From positions 13,015,001-13,079,000 of the forward strand of contig NC_092566.1 in the NCBI RefSeq assembly GCF_037975245.1: a stretch of DNA of 64,000 bases. Reading direction: 5' to 3'. Within the stretch, counting starts at the first letter, position 1; every line of letters starts with the position of its first letter. Source of the stretch: Apostichopus japonicus (Eukaryota > Echinodermata > Holothuroidea > Aspidochirotida > Stichopodidae). The position numbers were made by a program, and so were the translations under genes. The notes below the pieces were generated by a model that was not told the DNA's origin, did no database searches, and worked only from the letters and a program-made list of their open reading frames with translations. This document shows, one piece after another, positions 34,601-44,439 of the stretch.

Positions 34601-37600
34601 TGTATTATTACACTTGTTACATGTGTAATGTATTATTATACTTGTTTCATGTGTAATGTATTATTACACTTGTTACATATGTAATGTATTATTACACTTG
34701 TTTCATGTGTAATGTATTATTACACTTGTTTCATGTTTAATGTATTCCTACATCAGTACCATGCTTACCGAATTCTGCTCCAAGTTTGGCAGCTGTCTCC
34801 TCTTTTGGACTCCTGCTGCTGTATAGAATTTTAGACACTCTAAACGAAAGTAACCTTTCTCCAATTGCAGCACCAATTCTACCCAGTCCAAGAATACCTA
34901 TGGTACTGCCTGACAAACCAGGGCCACACATCCAAAGGGGAACCCAAGATCCCCAACCGCCACTAAAACATTAGACAAATAGAAAGTAGAATGCAATTGA
35001 AGAATCAAACATTATAACAAGTAAAACAAATTAACAACAGATTGTACATCCTCTGTTTAACTTTGAGTTACTTAAAATTCCTGATCCCAATTCATGCTGT
35101 CAAGGATAACTGGAACGACTAGATCCCAATTCATACTGTCAATCATACCTGGAACGACCAGACCCAATCCATACTGTCCAGGATACTAGGAACGACCAGA
35201 TCCCAATCCATGCTGTCAATCATACTTGGAACGACCAGATCCCAATCAATACTGTCAATCATACTTGGAACGACCAGATCCCAATCAATACTGTCAATCA
35301 TACTTGGAACGACCAGACCCAATCCATACTGTCCAGGATACTAGGAACGACCAGATCCCAATCAATACTGTCAATCATACTTGGAACGACCAGATCCCAA
35401 TCCATACTGTCAATCATACTTGGAACGACCAGACCCAATCCATACTGTCCAGGATACTAGGAACGACCAGATCCCAATCAATACTGTCAATCATACTTGG
35501 AACGACCAGATCCCAATCCATACTGTCGATCATACTTGGAACGACCAGATCCCAATCAATACTGTCAATCATACTTGGAACGACCAGATCCCAATCAATA
35601 CTGTCAATCATACTTGGAACGACCAGATCCCAATCAATACTGTCAATCATACTTGGAACGACCAGACCCAATCCATACTGTCCAGGATACTAGGAACGAC
35701 CAGATCCCAATCCATACTGTCCAGGATACTTGGAAACTACTAACTAGAGCACCAATGGTGCAGAAGCTCGTACCTTTTCGAGCTGAAAAATGTAGGGCCC
35801 ACAAAACCAATTTTGGGCCCGTGAGGGATAACCCCCCCCCCCCCTCCGTTAGCAGAATCCTGGCCACACCACTGGCTATAATTCCTATTTTCCCCTTTAA
35901 ATCCTATTTTACCCACTCTCTCAAACAATACCACTGGCCTACCCTATTAAACTTTCTCCCCTCTACCTTAGCAGACATAACAAGCACTCCCTACAAGACA
36001 TAACTTCACAAGCTGCCTACATACCTCAGGCTCAAAGACTTCTAAGAATCGGCAAGTGCTGATTGGCTATAGGGCTCTCATGCTTACAGTTCAACAGTTA
36101 ATAACAACTCCCAGTCCTGCTTTAATTCCACTAACAGCCTCTGCAGAGCTTAACCACAAATGTAAACAAACACTGCAGGGATTGGGAGACAAATTAAAGG
36201 AGCTTTGGCAAAAAGTGAAGGCTCAGATTTTTTTAAACAATGGGGATTAATTGTAATTAATTAACTTTTGACCAAAAATTTTTAGGCATCACCTTATTCA
36301 TACACAATCCAACAATCATCAGTTCAACTTTGAATATGATCCATCAAAATCTTGAGGAGATTGAGATATTTGAAAATATTACAAAGAATGACCCCCGATG
36401 ACCCCCTAAATGACCTTTGACCTCAATTTTCCGAACAACCCTTGTAACTCTCATCCCAAGGAACATTGTGACCAAGTTTCATTATAATTGGCCATACACT
36501 GTACGAACAGGAGCAATTTGAAAATATAGGGCCGCGGCCCGGGCCACAAAAGACCCCTAGTTGATCTTTGATCTCAAATTCATGAACACCCTGAAGGTAA
36601 AACTACCATAGCACTATCGTGACAAACCCTCAACATTGTACAATGGAATCTGTAGGAGAAGAAGCATTTTGCGTATTTCCACAAAATGGCCCATTACGGC
36701 CCACAGGTGACCTTTGGCCCCAAATTTTGGACCATCTCTAATGGCCCTATACCCAATGGTCCTTGTGTCCAAGTTTCATGAAATTCCATCAAACACTGTG
36801 CGAGTGGGAGCGGTTTTACCAATTGTTGACGGATAGAGTGATAGAGTGATAGAGTGATAGAATGATAGAGTGATAGAGTGATAGACGCCGCACTGTAACA
36901 ATAGCTCACACCAGCATGCTGGTATGAGCTAAAAACAGTACATCCTTACCTCTGTTGTACACATGATATGACTCACCTCTTTACTTGTTCAGCAGCTTCC
37001 AAAAGTCTACGAGAGGTCATCAGTAACAGAGCTATGGTCAGTTCTGCTGTTGCATCTGTTAGTACATCTGGTGTGAAACCTACTGGGATGTTTCTAAGGA
37101 TTAGACAACAGTGAACATGTATGGCCTTAAGGCTTGGACAATTGTTAGGAGAATGATATGCATGTATTATCTGTTACAAGTGCAAACCCTATACATCATT
37201 GAGATCATTATTTTAGGTAACAATGGATAACCTTCATTAAAGAAAGAAATATATCTTGTTACTACACTATGCATCCCTATGATGATATGAATATTTTACT
37301 ATATTAAAATAGTTTTGCATTTTACATATAAATATTTTATCTGCTGGCACTTTCTGATAATACATTGTAGGGATTTCAATGCAAATCTCCCAGAACAAAG
37401 GCATGGAATTTTTAGTGAATATGGAATTTTTAGTGAACATGGAATTTTTAGTGAATATGGAAATTTAAGTGAATATGTTATTTGATGAGAATATGAAATT
37501 TGAACTATATGTGCAACTTATTTGCAATTGAGTTTACTTTCCAGTTACCTTACTTTCCTGTTACGTACCGGTACTTACTCAATATTATTACCTCTTTTGA

Positions 37601-40481
37601 CATTCTTTGATATCAACATGGTTGTATCCAACTGACATTGTACTGACAACCTTCAATCCTGGACCTGTGAAGAAGAAAGTGATAAATTAAAGTGCCACAA
37701 TATCTATAATGCTTCCAAGATTTGCCCAAAAAGATAACAGAAAATAAATTCAACCACTCCATAAATATTACAGCTGCAAATTTAATCTTAATCTTATCTA
37801 GTGAACTCTGAACTTGTCCAGGAATGTTTTGAAGAAACAAAATGCTGTTATGGCTTAACAGCTGGACCTATGTTTTTAAGTATAATGAAACAATTTATAT
37901 GTAGGCCTACCTTCATCCCGCGTGGAAGCAGCATTTATCTCATTATGTTGTAGGCAGACGTAAGTATCTATACTAGTCATCAATAAGCCTTGCAGCAGGC
38001 TAGGCCCTCAAAGCTCATATTAATTTCTACATGAAGATACTTTTATGAATGTTTACCTACCTGCATTTTGCAATAACAAAGTTTACATTCCTTTGCAAAA
38101 ACACAGTAAAGCTCATATACCAGAAATATGATTTTACTGTCTAGCAACAGGCTTGGCAATTAAGCATATTAATTCTTTAAATAAGTGTTCACATTGAATG
38201 CAACTCTTTACCTACCAGCCTGGTCTAATACAGCTTTGTCTATCTTGTCTGTTAAAAGACAAAAGAGCCCATCAACACCAGCAATATTTTTGAGCAGTTC
38301 ATCTCGAGGAACTGGAGAATCTGAATCCCATTGTCTGATAGAACAACTGCAAGAGAAGGCAAAAAGTGCTTAAATCTTGATCAAAATGGTTTACAGCTGT
38401 GACTGAGAATACAGACCAAGATATTTGATATGTAAACAGAGGGTTTACAGATTTCCATCTACTACATATGATGTTAAATGAAAAATAAAATAAGTAGAGA
38501 TGATATTCCCTTTGTTTCATACGCAAGATTAATAATTTGTAAGAATGCAACAGACTATAATCATGCACAGCACAAATTGAATATTTTCTCGCGACACAAA
38601 ATGCTACGAAGATGTGGTGTTGACCTATAGCTAAAGAATCAGAAAATAATTGTCAGCAATTTTGATAAGGAAATAATGTCAGCCACCAGAAAAAATTTTG
38701 AGCCTGTTTTTTTTTTTATGTTCTGGATGCCAAACTTTGCATCTTGTTCTATCATTTTAAATTACAGGTATGGTGTATTATCGTAAATGATTACATTTTT
38801 TGACATAATCGTAATTTGACGCAGTAATGGTAATCGGTAGTACTTTATGATTGCATCTGAAGTATCAATCAAATATTGCTACAATAATAGAAGTGAAGAC
38901 TTCAATGAAACCCAGCACAAGGGACGAGGGATCTTGATTTTTTTCTTGGTAATTGGGGGGTGGTATGATAAACATATTGCTGCATAATAATTGCAGTGTT
39001 AAAAAGCTAGACATTTCTTGTATCTATATTTCTGGATGAACATTAACTACAGACTTAAATACTAATTAAAAGACAAACTTGAATCTTTTGAGAAGAATTC
39101 TCATTTATACTCATGCAGCTACAGTATGTGTAGAAAAATATTCTTTTATCTTGATTTCTTTATCTTTAATTCTGGCAATTAGTTCCTGCCACTCTGCCAG
39201 AAAACAAAGGGTAACCAAAAAAATAAATATTGCTAATTACATCTACTGTACTCAGTGGCAAAGATTTCATTTTGACGTTGGGGGATGAGGTTAACCACAG
39301 ATTTTGAAATGAGGGGTGGCAAAGCCAAGTTAATGCAGGGGAAGGAGTTTTAGGGGAGGGGGTATCCCCCTCCCATTCTGAAAGTTTTGACAACCAAGAT
39401 ATTGAATAATATAAATAGTGCACCTTGAAGATTATTTTTTGCTCCATTTCATCACACATATCACACAAAATTTTCATACTTGAGATGTGAAATTGAAACC
39501 ATCCAACTTCCATCTGAAGAAATTTGTAACAATTCAAAACAGAGCTTAGCTCTTCAGTCCATGTTTCATATTCCAATCTGTATCTTGAAGTAATTTTACA
39601 GTATTTTGATTGAACACTAATTGTGAGATGAAGAGAATAAATCATCTTGAAATCAACAGAACTTTTTCATTGTTCGTAAGAGTCAATACACTATTTTCAT
39701 TGGTTGAATAAATCGAATTAATTAAGGTTGATTGTTTATTAAAAAGACCGATTCTGATTGTTGATTAAATGATCGATTTTGTGGATTTTGCGGCCTTACT
39801 GTAGGTAGTGTGAAGCGAAGCAATATACAGTATTATACAACACCTAATAATATTCCAGCCATTTGATTGGTCAATTGCTCGTCGATTGCATGCAAAATCC
39901 GCTCTATTGTACGCTATGATGATAGAACCATGCGTTATACTTTTTTGGTAGCACGTTTTTCAATGGTAAGAGAGCAGAGAAACCTGTCTGTACAAAACAA
40001 TCTGTTGCATGAGTGCATTTTACATCCAATTATATCCAAATTTGAAGGTGTTGTATCAAACAAATAATGAATGGTTTCCATTCGTGCAATAGTGCAAATA
40101 TTTCATGAGATGAAAGATGTAATTTGCTCCATTCAACTCGGCTGCGCCTCGTTGAATGGAACATTCCATCTTTCAACTCATGAAATATTTGCACTATTGC
40201 ACTCATAACCATTCATTATGTGTATACTGTACACATAGGCCAACAGTGCATGCACAATAATGTGCTCTTTCCGCAATACAAAAGTGCTTTACCGCCATCG
40301 GAATAACATGGCGGAATGACACTTTTCCTATGGCGGAAAGAGCAACACAAGAGAACCGTGCGAAATACAGTTTACATTATTTTTAGTTAAACCAGGCCTA
40401 CCCAGAGGACTGCAACTGTTTCATCGCCTCATTTGGTATCCTCCTGGTTATATAGATACTTGGCTTTGATTCGGATGACAT
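28591..40481 (-). CDS. GRHPR: Glyoxylate reductase/hydroxypyruvate reductase, complete, 8 exons
   Basis: Exons on the - strand: 40481-40402, 38346-38216, 37664-37592, 37093-36977, 34962-34769, 31442-31307, 30400-30270, 28715-28591. They total 987 nt: 328 residues plus TGA, the length of vertebrate GRHPR. The family reduces glyoxylate and hydroxypyruvate with NADPH, in cytosol or mitochondria. Visible features are QWDSDSPVP near residue 32, [11 protein letters not shown] near 78, the dinucleotide-binding GLGRIG at 159-164, SSR at 182-184 in the cofactor-selectivity loop, and the D-2-hydroxyacid dehydrogenase catalytic triad R244 (INTSRGD), E273 (TPEPLP) and H292 (PHVGSAT). The start is the ATG at 40481-40479, giving [16 protein letters not shown]; no better upstream start is evident. 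All introns are GT-AG and phases agree. The introns hold several arrays, palindromes and mobile elements. Confidence 0.95.
28777..29059. repeat. Fold-back palindrome with internal duplication, in last GRHPR intron
   Basis: The left end GCTAACGACTACAGGTGTCA pairs with TGACACCTGTGGGTGTGAGG and onward to GTTAGC. Inner segments built on TGTGTTGATCATAAACTGG and CCTGCATT/AATGCAGG occur in both orientations, with an extra internal copy. No target duplication identified. It starts about 60 nt from the acceptor of the last exon. Confidence 0.8.
29060..29407. other. GRHPR intron, nothing recognised
   Basis: AT-rich intron sequence without visible repeats or coding signal. Confidence 0.4.
29408..30107. 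repeat. 50-bp minisatellite (about 14 highly uniform units)
   Basis: The unit GGTGTGGTGGCATTGCTAGC plus CAGGGGTCATTTGTTAACAT plus GGGGTGTGTA is repeated with very few substitutions in the last GRHPR intron. High uniformity implies recent expansion or homogenisation. Confidence 0.97.
30401..31306. other. GRHPR intron, no recognised element
   Basis: Unique-looking AT-rich intron. A short stretch at 31080-31175 has three diverged copies of a 'GATGACCACAC...CTCCTTTAAA' motif. Nothing else seen. Confidence 0.4.
31443..32030. other. GRHPR intron flank before the 28-bp array, nothing recognised
   Basis: Unique intron apart from a tandem duplication of about 27 bp (ATTTACACTACTATTACAGA) near 31750-31800. 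Confidence 0.45.
32031..34748. repeat. 28-bp minisatellite (about 83 units), interrupted by a hAT element
   Basis: The unit is CACTTGTTTCATGTGTAATG plus TATTATTA, with ATTATTAC/ATTATAAC and TTTCAT/TTCCAT/TTACAT variants. It fills most of the intron between GRHPR exons 5 and 6 and reaches within about 16 nt of the exon 5 donor (- strand). Positions 33789-34155 are a transposon inserted into one unit. Confidence 0.97.
33789..34155. mobile_element. Non-autonomous hAT-type element (367 bp) inside the minisatellite
   Basis: Flanked by the 8-bp direct repeat ATTATAAC at 33781-33788 and 34156-34163, itself part of the minisatellite unit. Ends are CAAGGGCGTAGGAACC on the left and, reversed, CAGTGGCGTAGGAAGG on the right. 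8-bp duplications and CAG-type ends are hallmarks of hAT transposons. The interior has no transposase; it contains G-rich and C-rich stretches. Confidence 0.88.
35086..35736. repeat. 39-bp minisatellite in GRHPR intron 4
   Basis: About 16 copies of CATACTTGGAACGACCAGAT plus CCCAATCAATACTGTCAAT, with a shorter CAGACCCAATCC/GTCCAGGATACTAGG variant interspersed. The period of 39 yields spurious [10 protein letters not shown]-repeat frames in several phases. Confidence 0.95.
35737..35872. mobile_element. Possible truncated hAT-like terminus
   Basis: The right end, reversed, reads CAGTGGTGTGGCCAGG and is followed inward by a poly-C run, like the hAT ends elsewhere in this window. No matching left end or target duplication was found; the other side abuts the 39-bp array. 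Confidence 0.35.
36260..36932. repeat. Interspersed repeat with internal duplication, 8-bp microsatellite and terminal hairpin
   Basis: Two related segments share GTGACCAAGTTTCAT or GTGTCCAAGTTTCAT, an ACACTGT-cGA motif and GGAGC. They are followed by GATAGAGT tandem copies (36838-36887), GACGCCGCAC, and a near-perfect hairpin at 36903-36930 (AGCTCACACCAGC paired with GCTGGTATGAGCT). The pattern of 'gaccttTGacctcaa' text plus a terminal hairpin suggests a dispersed family, but I cannot assign a class. It ends about 45 nt from the GRHPR exon 4 donor. Confidence 0.6.
37094..37591. other. GRHPR intron 3 with a few short repeats
   Basis: Four imperfect copies of GAATTTTTAGTGAATATG occur at 37406-37475. 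Otherwise no feature. Confidence 0.5.
37665..38215. other. GRHPR intron 2, nothing recognised
   Basis: AT-rich intron without visible repeats. Confidence 0.4.
38347..39830. other. GRHPR intron 1, 3' part, mostly unrecognised
   Basis: AT-rich sequence. At 39253-39390 a CAGTGGCAAAG start followed by G-rich tracts resembles the ends of the hAT-type elements in this window, but no partner end or target duplication was found. Confidence 0.35.
39836..40219. repeat. Pair of small inverted-repeat elements in GRHPR intron 1
   Basis: 39836-40056 is bounded by TACAACACCT and its reverse complement AGGTGTTGTA. Immediately adjacent, 40064-40219 is a 156-bp fold-back: arms starting ATAATGAATGGTT and ending AACCATTCATTAT, including a perfect 26-bp paired stretch around GTGCAATAGTGCAAATATTT, with a short GC-rich loop. 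Both look like MITE-type elements, superfamily unknown. Confidence 0.75.
40264..40343. repeat. 80-bp interrupted palindrome close to GRHPR exon 1
   Basis: Nested inverted blocks: GCTCTTTCCGC with GCGGAAAGAGC, AAAAGTG with CACTTTT, and CCGCCAT with ATGGCGG, separated by unpaired bulges. It lies 59 nt beyond the exon 1 donor in intron 1. It could be a fold-back element or a structured intronic RNA segment. Confidence 0.75.
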
Positions 40482-41950
40482 TTTGCACTGGAGATATAAT
40501 AACGCACCGAACGATGGAGCATACGACTGAAGAATGGGCAACGAGCGGTTGACGCACTGTAAAATAGCAAGCATTTCAGGGATACCAAAGACTGTTCGAA
40601 TTGTGATCCGCTATCCAAGATTTATATAACGATACCAAAAACTAATGTATGCAATTCTGAATTCGTCTCACTGAAGTAACCCTCCGAGTGCGGCAAATAC
40701 TGTACAACGGTATATTTCGCGGAAGTAGTAAAATGAAGTTGTTGTAGACTTTGTTGTATGGTTGTGTTATTAAACCCATCCTTGATAAGACTGTGATATG
40801 CCACAGGTCAAACATTCGTATGGCTGGCATCGTGGGAGCTGTGGGTTGATGAGAAATTTAAGTCACAAATTTGATTGATTTTAATAACGCTATGGAAAAC
40901 TCTCCAAATATACAGCTGAATCAGGTCCAATGCCGTTGAGTACAGCTAACAGTTTAGCTTATAATTCACATATCATCTCTGAGTTTGTAGAGTGTCTATG
41001 AAGATGGGCGGACCACAGAAGTATAATATCGACAGACAAACATGTATAAATACACACAGACACAGGTAGTATGCTTATATACAATCAAATAGAACAATAC
41101 TAGGCCAGCCAATCATAACCAACCCCCCCCCCCTCCCCCTCATCCTGCCTTCACTTATACATGATCCTAATTCCTCCAAATTATATCAATTCTGATAAAC
41201 CGTCATATGAACGCTTACTAATAGGGTAAGGTGTAAATTTGGTCCCTGCTTGTAGATAGGCCTGCTAGATATAGTGGCCGGTCAGATATCATTTTGGATA
41301 CAACAAAAAGATGTCAGGTCAGAAAAAAAAAAGTCAACTCAACTGGTTCTAAGAACTATGATAGAATTTGCGATGAATAATTCCCTCAGCAAAGAAAAAT
41401 CATGCTAAGGATTTGAAGATATCGTGCATGCAGCTGCCATTTTGTAAATGTGTGATTTCTTTGTAGCATTCGGAGGACTTTTAATTTGAATTCCTTTTTG
41501 TCATATTTTGAGGTTAATGTAATGAGTTTACACTGAAACCAATCGTTAGATCGTGTTAAGTACTTCAGTTTTGGAACAGCAATTGCAAATCACATCTCTA
41601 TCTGAATACAGTAAATGTTACACATAACTTCATTTCCAGATCACAGTAGTGCCCCCACCCAATTGAAGAATTTGACCATAATGCAAGACTGCCTTTACGT
41701 GGGGATCATGTATTTACTGACTGAAGAACATCAACTTACCTTCCCATGAATGTATGAAAAGAAGGTAGGTACTAGGATTACAGGCTCTGGGTCCGGTGTC
41801 AATTAGGGGCACCGGGTAATATATGAAATAAACAATTATAATGTAGGCCCTAATCTTATATTTGAGGTAAAATTAAACCTCAAAAAGAAAGTGGGAACAG
41901 TGCTTTGATCTTCCGTGGGTCGATGCCCTGGCTCTCGGCATTACTGCGTC
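40482..41950. other. Region 5' of GRHPR: 5' UTR/promoter candidate and intergenic DNA
   Basis: The sequence immediately right of 40481 must hold the GRHPR 5' UTR and promoter, but no TATA box or other diagnostic element was identified. No coding sequence is supported. Confidence 0.35.
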
Positions 41951-41958
41951 ATCTACAT

Positions 41959-41971
41959 ATATGTATATATG

Positions 41972-42048
<77 letters not shown>

Positions 42049-42052
42049 TTCG
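41959..42052. repeat. AT dinucleotide microsatellite
   Basis: A long TA run with interspersed TATGTATA units immediately before the first SINE copy. Confidence 0.95.
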
Positions 42053-42054
42053 AA

Positions 42055-42200
42055 CCTCTGGAGATACAATCAGCGTCCATAGCCTAGTGGTTAGGGTGTC
42101 CGCGTACAGAGCGGAAGGCCTGTGGTTCGAATCCCGGTGGAGGCTGAAAGTTTTTTCACTGTTCTTGATTTTCCAACTCATTACGATTTTCATTTATATA
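42055..42200 (+). mobile_element. tRNA-derived SINE, copy 1
   Basis: 42073-42144 is a 72-nt tRNA-like head with acceptor arms GCGTCCA and TGGAGGC (6 of 7 pairs), A box TAGCCTAGTGG, anticodon stem TCCGC/GCGGA with a 7-nt loop GTACAGA, and B box GGTTCGAATCC. A ~55-nt tail with TTTTTTCACTG and AACTCATTACGATTTTC leads into a TA run. The T stem is mispaired, and sister copies occur nearby, so it is a SINE and not a tRNA gene. Confidence 0.85.
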
Positions 42201-42385
42201 TATTCATTTGCCTTTGTCGTTTACCTCCATTGCATTAACATAAAGTCTGTTCAAAGTATCTCTTTCGAGATCCGGCTTTAGGAATCACAAATGATTTCGA
42301 GTTGGTTAGCATCATGCATGTTTGATCTCTAGAGTAAGGCAAAATATGTCACCAAAAACAGAACTAGTATTGTTCGATACAGGTG

Positions 42386-43909
42386 CAGCGACGTAGCCAG
42401 GAATTTGAAAGGGGGGAGCACTTTTTGCGACTGATATGGATTTTCAACATTGTAGGCACGACTTTCTGAGCGGAGCGCCACCATCGGTTGGCGCGGAGCG
42501 TACAAGAAAATTTTTGGTTTTACAAACCCCCAGATGGCCGGAAACGGCCCTTCCCGAGTGTTCATTCTGGTTCCATGGCCTCTTGCTAACTTGAGACACC
42601 TCATTCAATATCACTTTTAAACCAAAAAACAAACGAGTTAAAATAGTACGTAATTCAATACTACATAATGTTCGGTATTTAAAATTAGCAAAGTACATGA
42701 ACAGCGTAGTCTTACTTTTCAACTGCTGATACTTGTAGATACATATATAGATAGGCCAGAAATGTCTTTGATACAACTATAGCCAGTAATTGTCTTTGAT
42801 ACAACTGTAAATGTTTAAGTTAGCCTAATATTAGAGAAGGCGAGAGCTATCCGACGATTGCCATCTGATGCAAATTTCTCAAATGTTTTCTCAACTGAAA
42901 TATTATCTGCGTAAACGGGTTCTTAACTAGATGTTAAAAAAACTGACAAGATCGGATTCTAGACTTTTTCGGCGGGTAGAGTGTTGAATGAAACGGCACG
43001 CGATAGAAATGACAGCCTAAATTAGAAGACTAGGTCACCTAATTTAGCCATATTCTTGCTACGTTCATTTCAATAGTTATTCCTGTCTGGACTCTTAAAC
43101 TCGTCCAGCAAGCTTATGGATTTGAAATATGGGTGTTTTTAAAAAAGATAACTTGGCCAAAAAAAGTGTGTAGGCCCGGGCCTACAGTGCTACATACTGG
43201 CTACGCCCCTGATCACGGATATCATATTATCAGCAGATTTTGTTTCCTGTTTGAATTCTTTTACATGTTCTTTACATAATATATCAGAAAGACAAACATA
43301 GTGCTCTTTTACAATTTTTCCAGTAGGATGATTCTTGTTTATTGTCCAATGTCTGGAATTTAATACATTTGACGAACTTAACTGATGGACAATATAAACT
43401 TTCATATTTTGTAATATAGCCAGATATGCAGTGGCCTAAAAACAAATATCGTTATCGTTAACAGTGTAATAATTATTTAAAGGAAGTGCGTATCACGTAC
43501 GATTGCTATAGCTTAGCTTCATAACATGCTGTTCGTGCACAACTTAGGACGAATCATAGAAAGGATGAGAACGAACGTTGTCGACGTTGTTGTGCATACG
43601 GTTCGTGACATTCCATAGAGTGCGGTTAGGTAGGCAATATGTATTTTATTACGCAGTGGCCAACTGTAGGCTTGTAATAGGCTATAGGCTAAATTTAGCT
43701 AATTGCATCTGCCAAACTAAGTTAGTAGTTGAATCAGTAGGCGTGAATGTTACTACGATTATAATCGAGTTAACGGAGCTGACGAGTATTCAAGATCAAA
43801 AGAGCACTGACAAAATACCATGCTAAAAAAACAACAGTTTAAAAAAAAAAATCGACACTGAAAGGGGGGAGCGGTCGCTCCCCCTGCTCCCCCCCTGGCT
43901 ACGTCCCTG
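42386..43909. mobile_element. Non-autonomous hAT-type element, 1524 bp
   Basis: Exact 8-bp target duplication TACAGGTG at 42378-42385 and 43910-43917. Terminal inverted repeats CAGCGACGTAGCCAGG and CAGGGACGTAGCCAGG match at 15 of 16 positions. No transposase domain is readable. An internal CTGGCTACGCCCCTG at about 43198-43212 resembles another hAT end, suggesting a nested or composite element. Confidence 0.93.
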
Positions 43910-43980
43910 TACAGGTGACAAACGCCTACAGTGGAATTACGACCTTCCTTACCGGTTTCGAACCTCTGGACATACAATCA

Positions 43981-44099
43981 GCGTCCATAGCCTAGTGGTT
44001 AGGGTGTCCGAGTACAGAGCGGAAGGCCCGTGGTTCGAATCCCGGTGGAGGCTGAAAGTTTTTTCACTGTTCTTGATTTTCCAACTCATTACGATTTTC

Positions 44100-44102
<3 letters not shown>
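43981..44102 (+). mobile_element. tRNA-derived SINE, copy 2 (left arm of palindrome)
   Basis: Same family as the copy at 42055: tRNA-like head 43981-44052 with identical A and B boxes, and the same tail. One mismatch in the anticodon stem (TCCGA/GCGGA). Confidence 0.88.
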
Positions 44103-44141
<39 letters not shown>

Positions 44142-44143
<2 letters not shown>

Positions 44144-44288
44144 TGAAATTTAAATCGTAATGAGTTGGAAAATCAAGAACAGTAAAAATACTTGAACAGT
44201 GAAAAAACTTCCAGCCTCCACCGGGATTCGAACCCGGGCCTCTCGCTTTATATGCGGACACCCTATAACCACTATAGGCTATGGACGC
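44142..44288 (-). mobile_element. tRNA-derived SINE, copy 3 (right arm, inverted)
   Basis: On the - strand 44288-44214 is a tRNA-like head of the same family with an intact T arm (CCGGG/CCCGG around TTCGAAT) but a decayed anticodon arm. Its tail faces that of copy 2 across the central TA run. It has a ~19-nt insertion in the tail relative to copy 2. Confidence 0.87.
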
Positions 44289-44439
44289 TGATTGTTATGT
44301 CCAGAGGTTCGAAACCGGTAAGGAAGGTCGTAATACCACTGTAAGCGTTTGTCACATGTATCGAACAATTCTAGTTCTGTTTTTGGTGACATATTTGTCT
44401 TACTCTAGAGATCAAACATGATTTTAACCAACTACATAT

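Larger units (their letters stand above)
42302..44433. repeat. Large SINE-containing palindrome, left arm split by a hAT insertion
   Basis: The left arm is 42302-42385 plus 43910-44100; the right arm is about 44146-44433; the centre is a TA run. Matching blocks include TTTGATCTCTAGAGTAAG with its complement near 44405, TGTCACCAAAAACAGAACTA near 42348 with its complement near 44375, and GACCTTCCTTACCGGTTTCG near 43940 with its complement near 44310. Once the 1524-bp insertion is removed the arms are roughly 275 bp and nearly collinear. Confidence 0.88.

Noticed and set aside
35226-35760. Open frames rich in [10 protein letters not shown]
   Set aside because: The 39-bp array is divisible by three and lies in an intron of GRHPR on the other strand.
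39253-39400. hAT-like start CAGTGGCAAAG
   Set aside because: No matching second end or target duplication found.
42073-42144. Functional tRNA gene with nominal anticodon ACA
   Set aside because: T stem mispaired, extra body and tail, and two more copies nearby; it is a SINE head.
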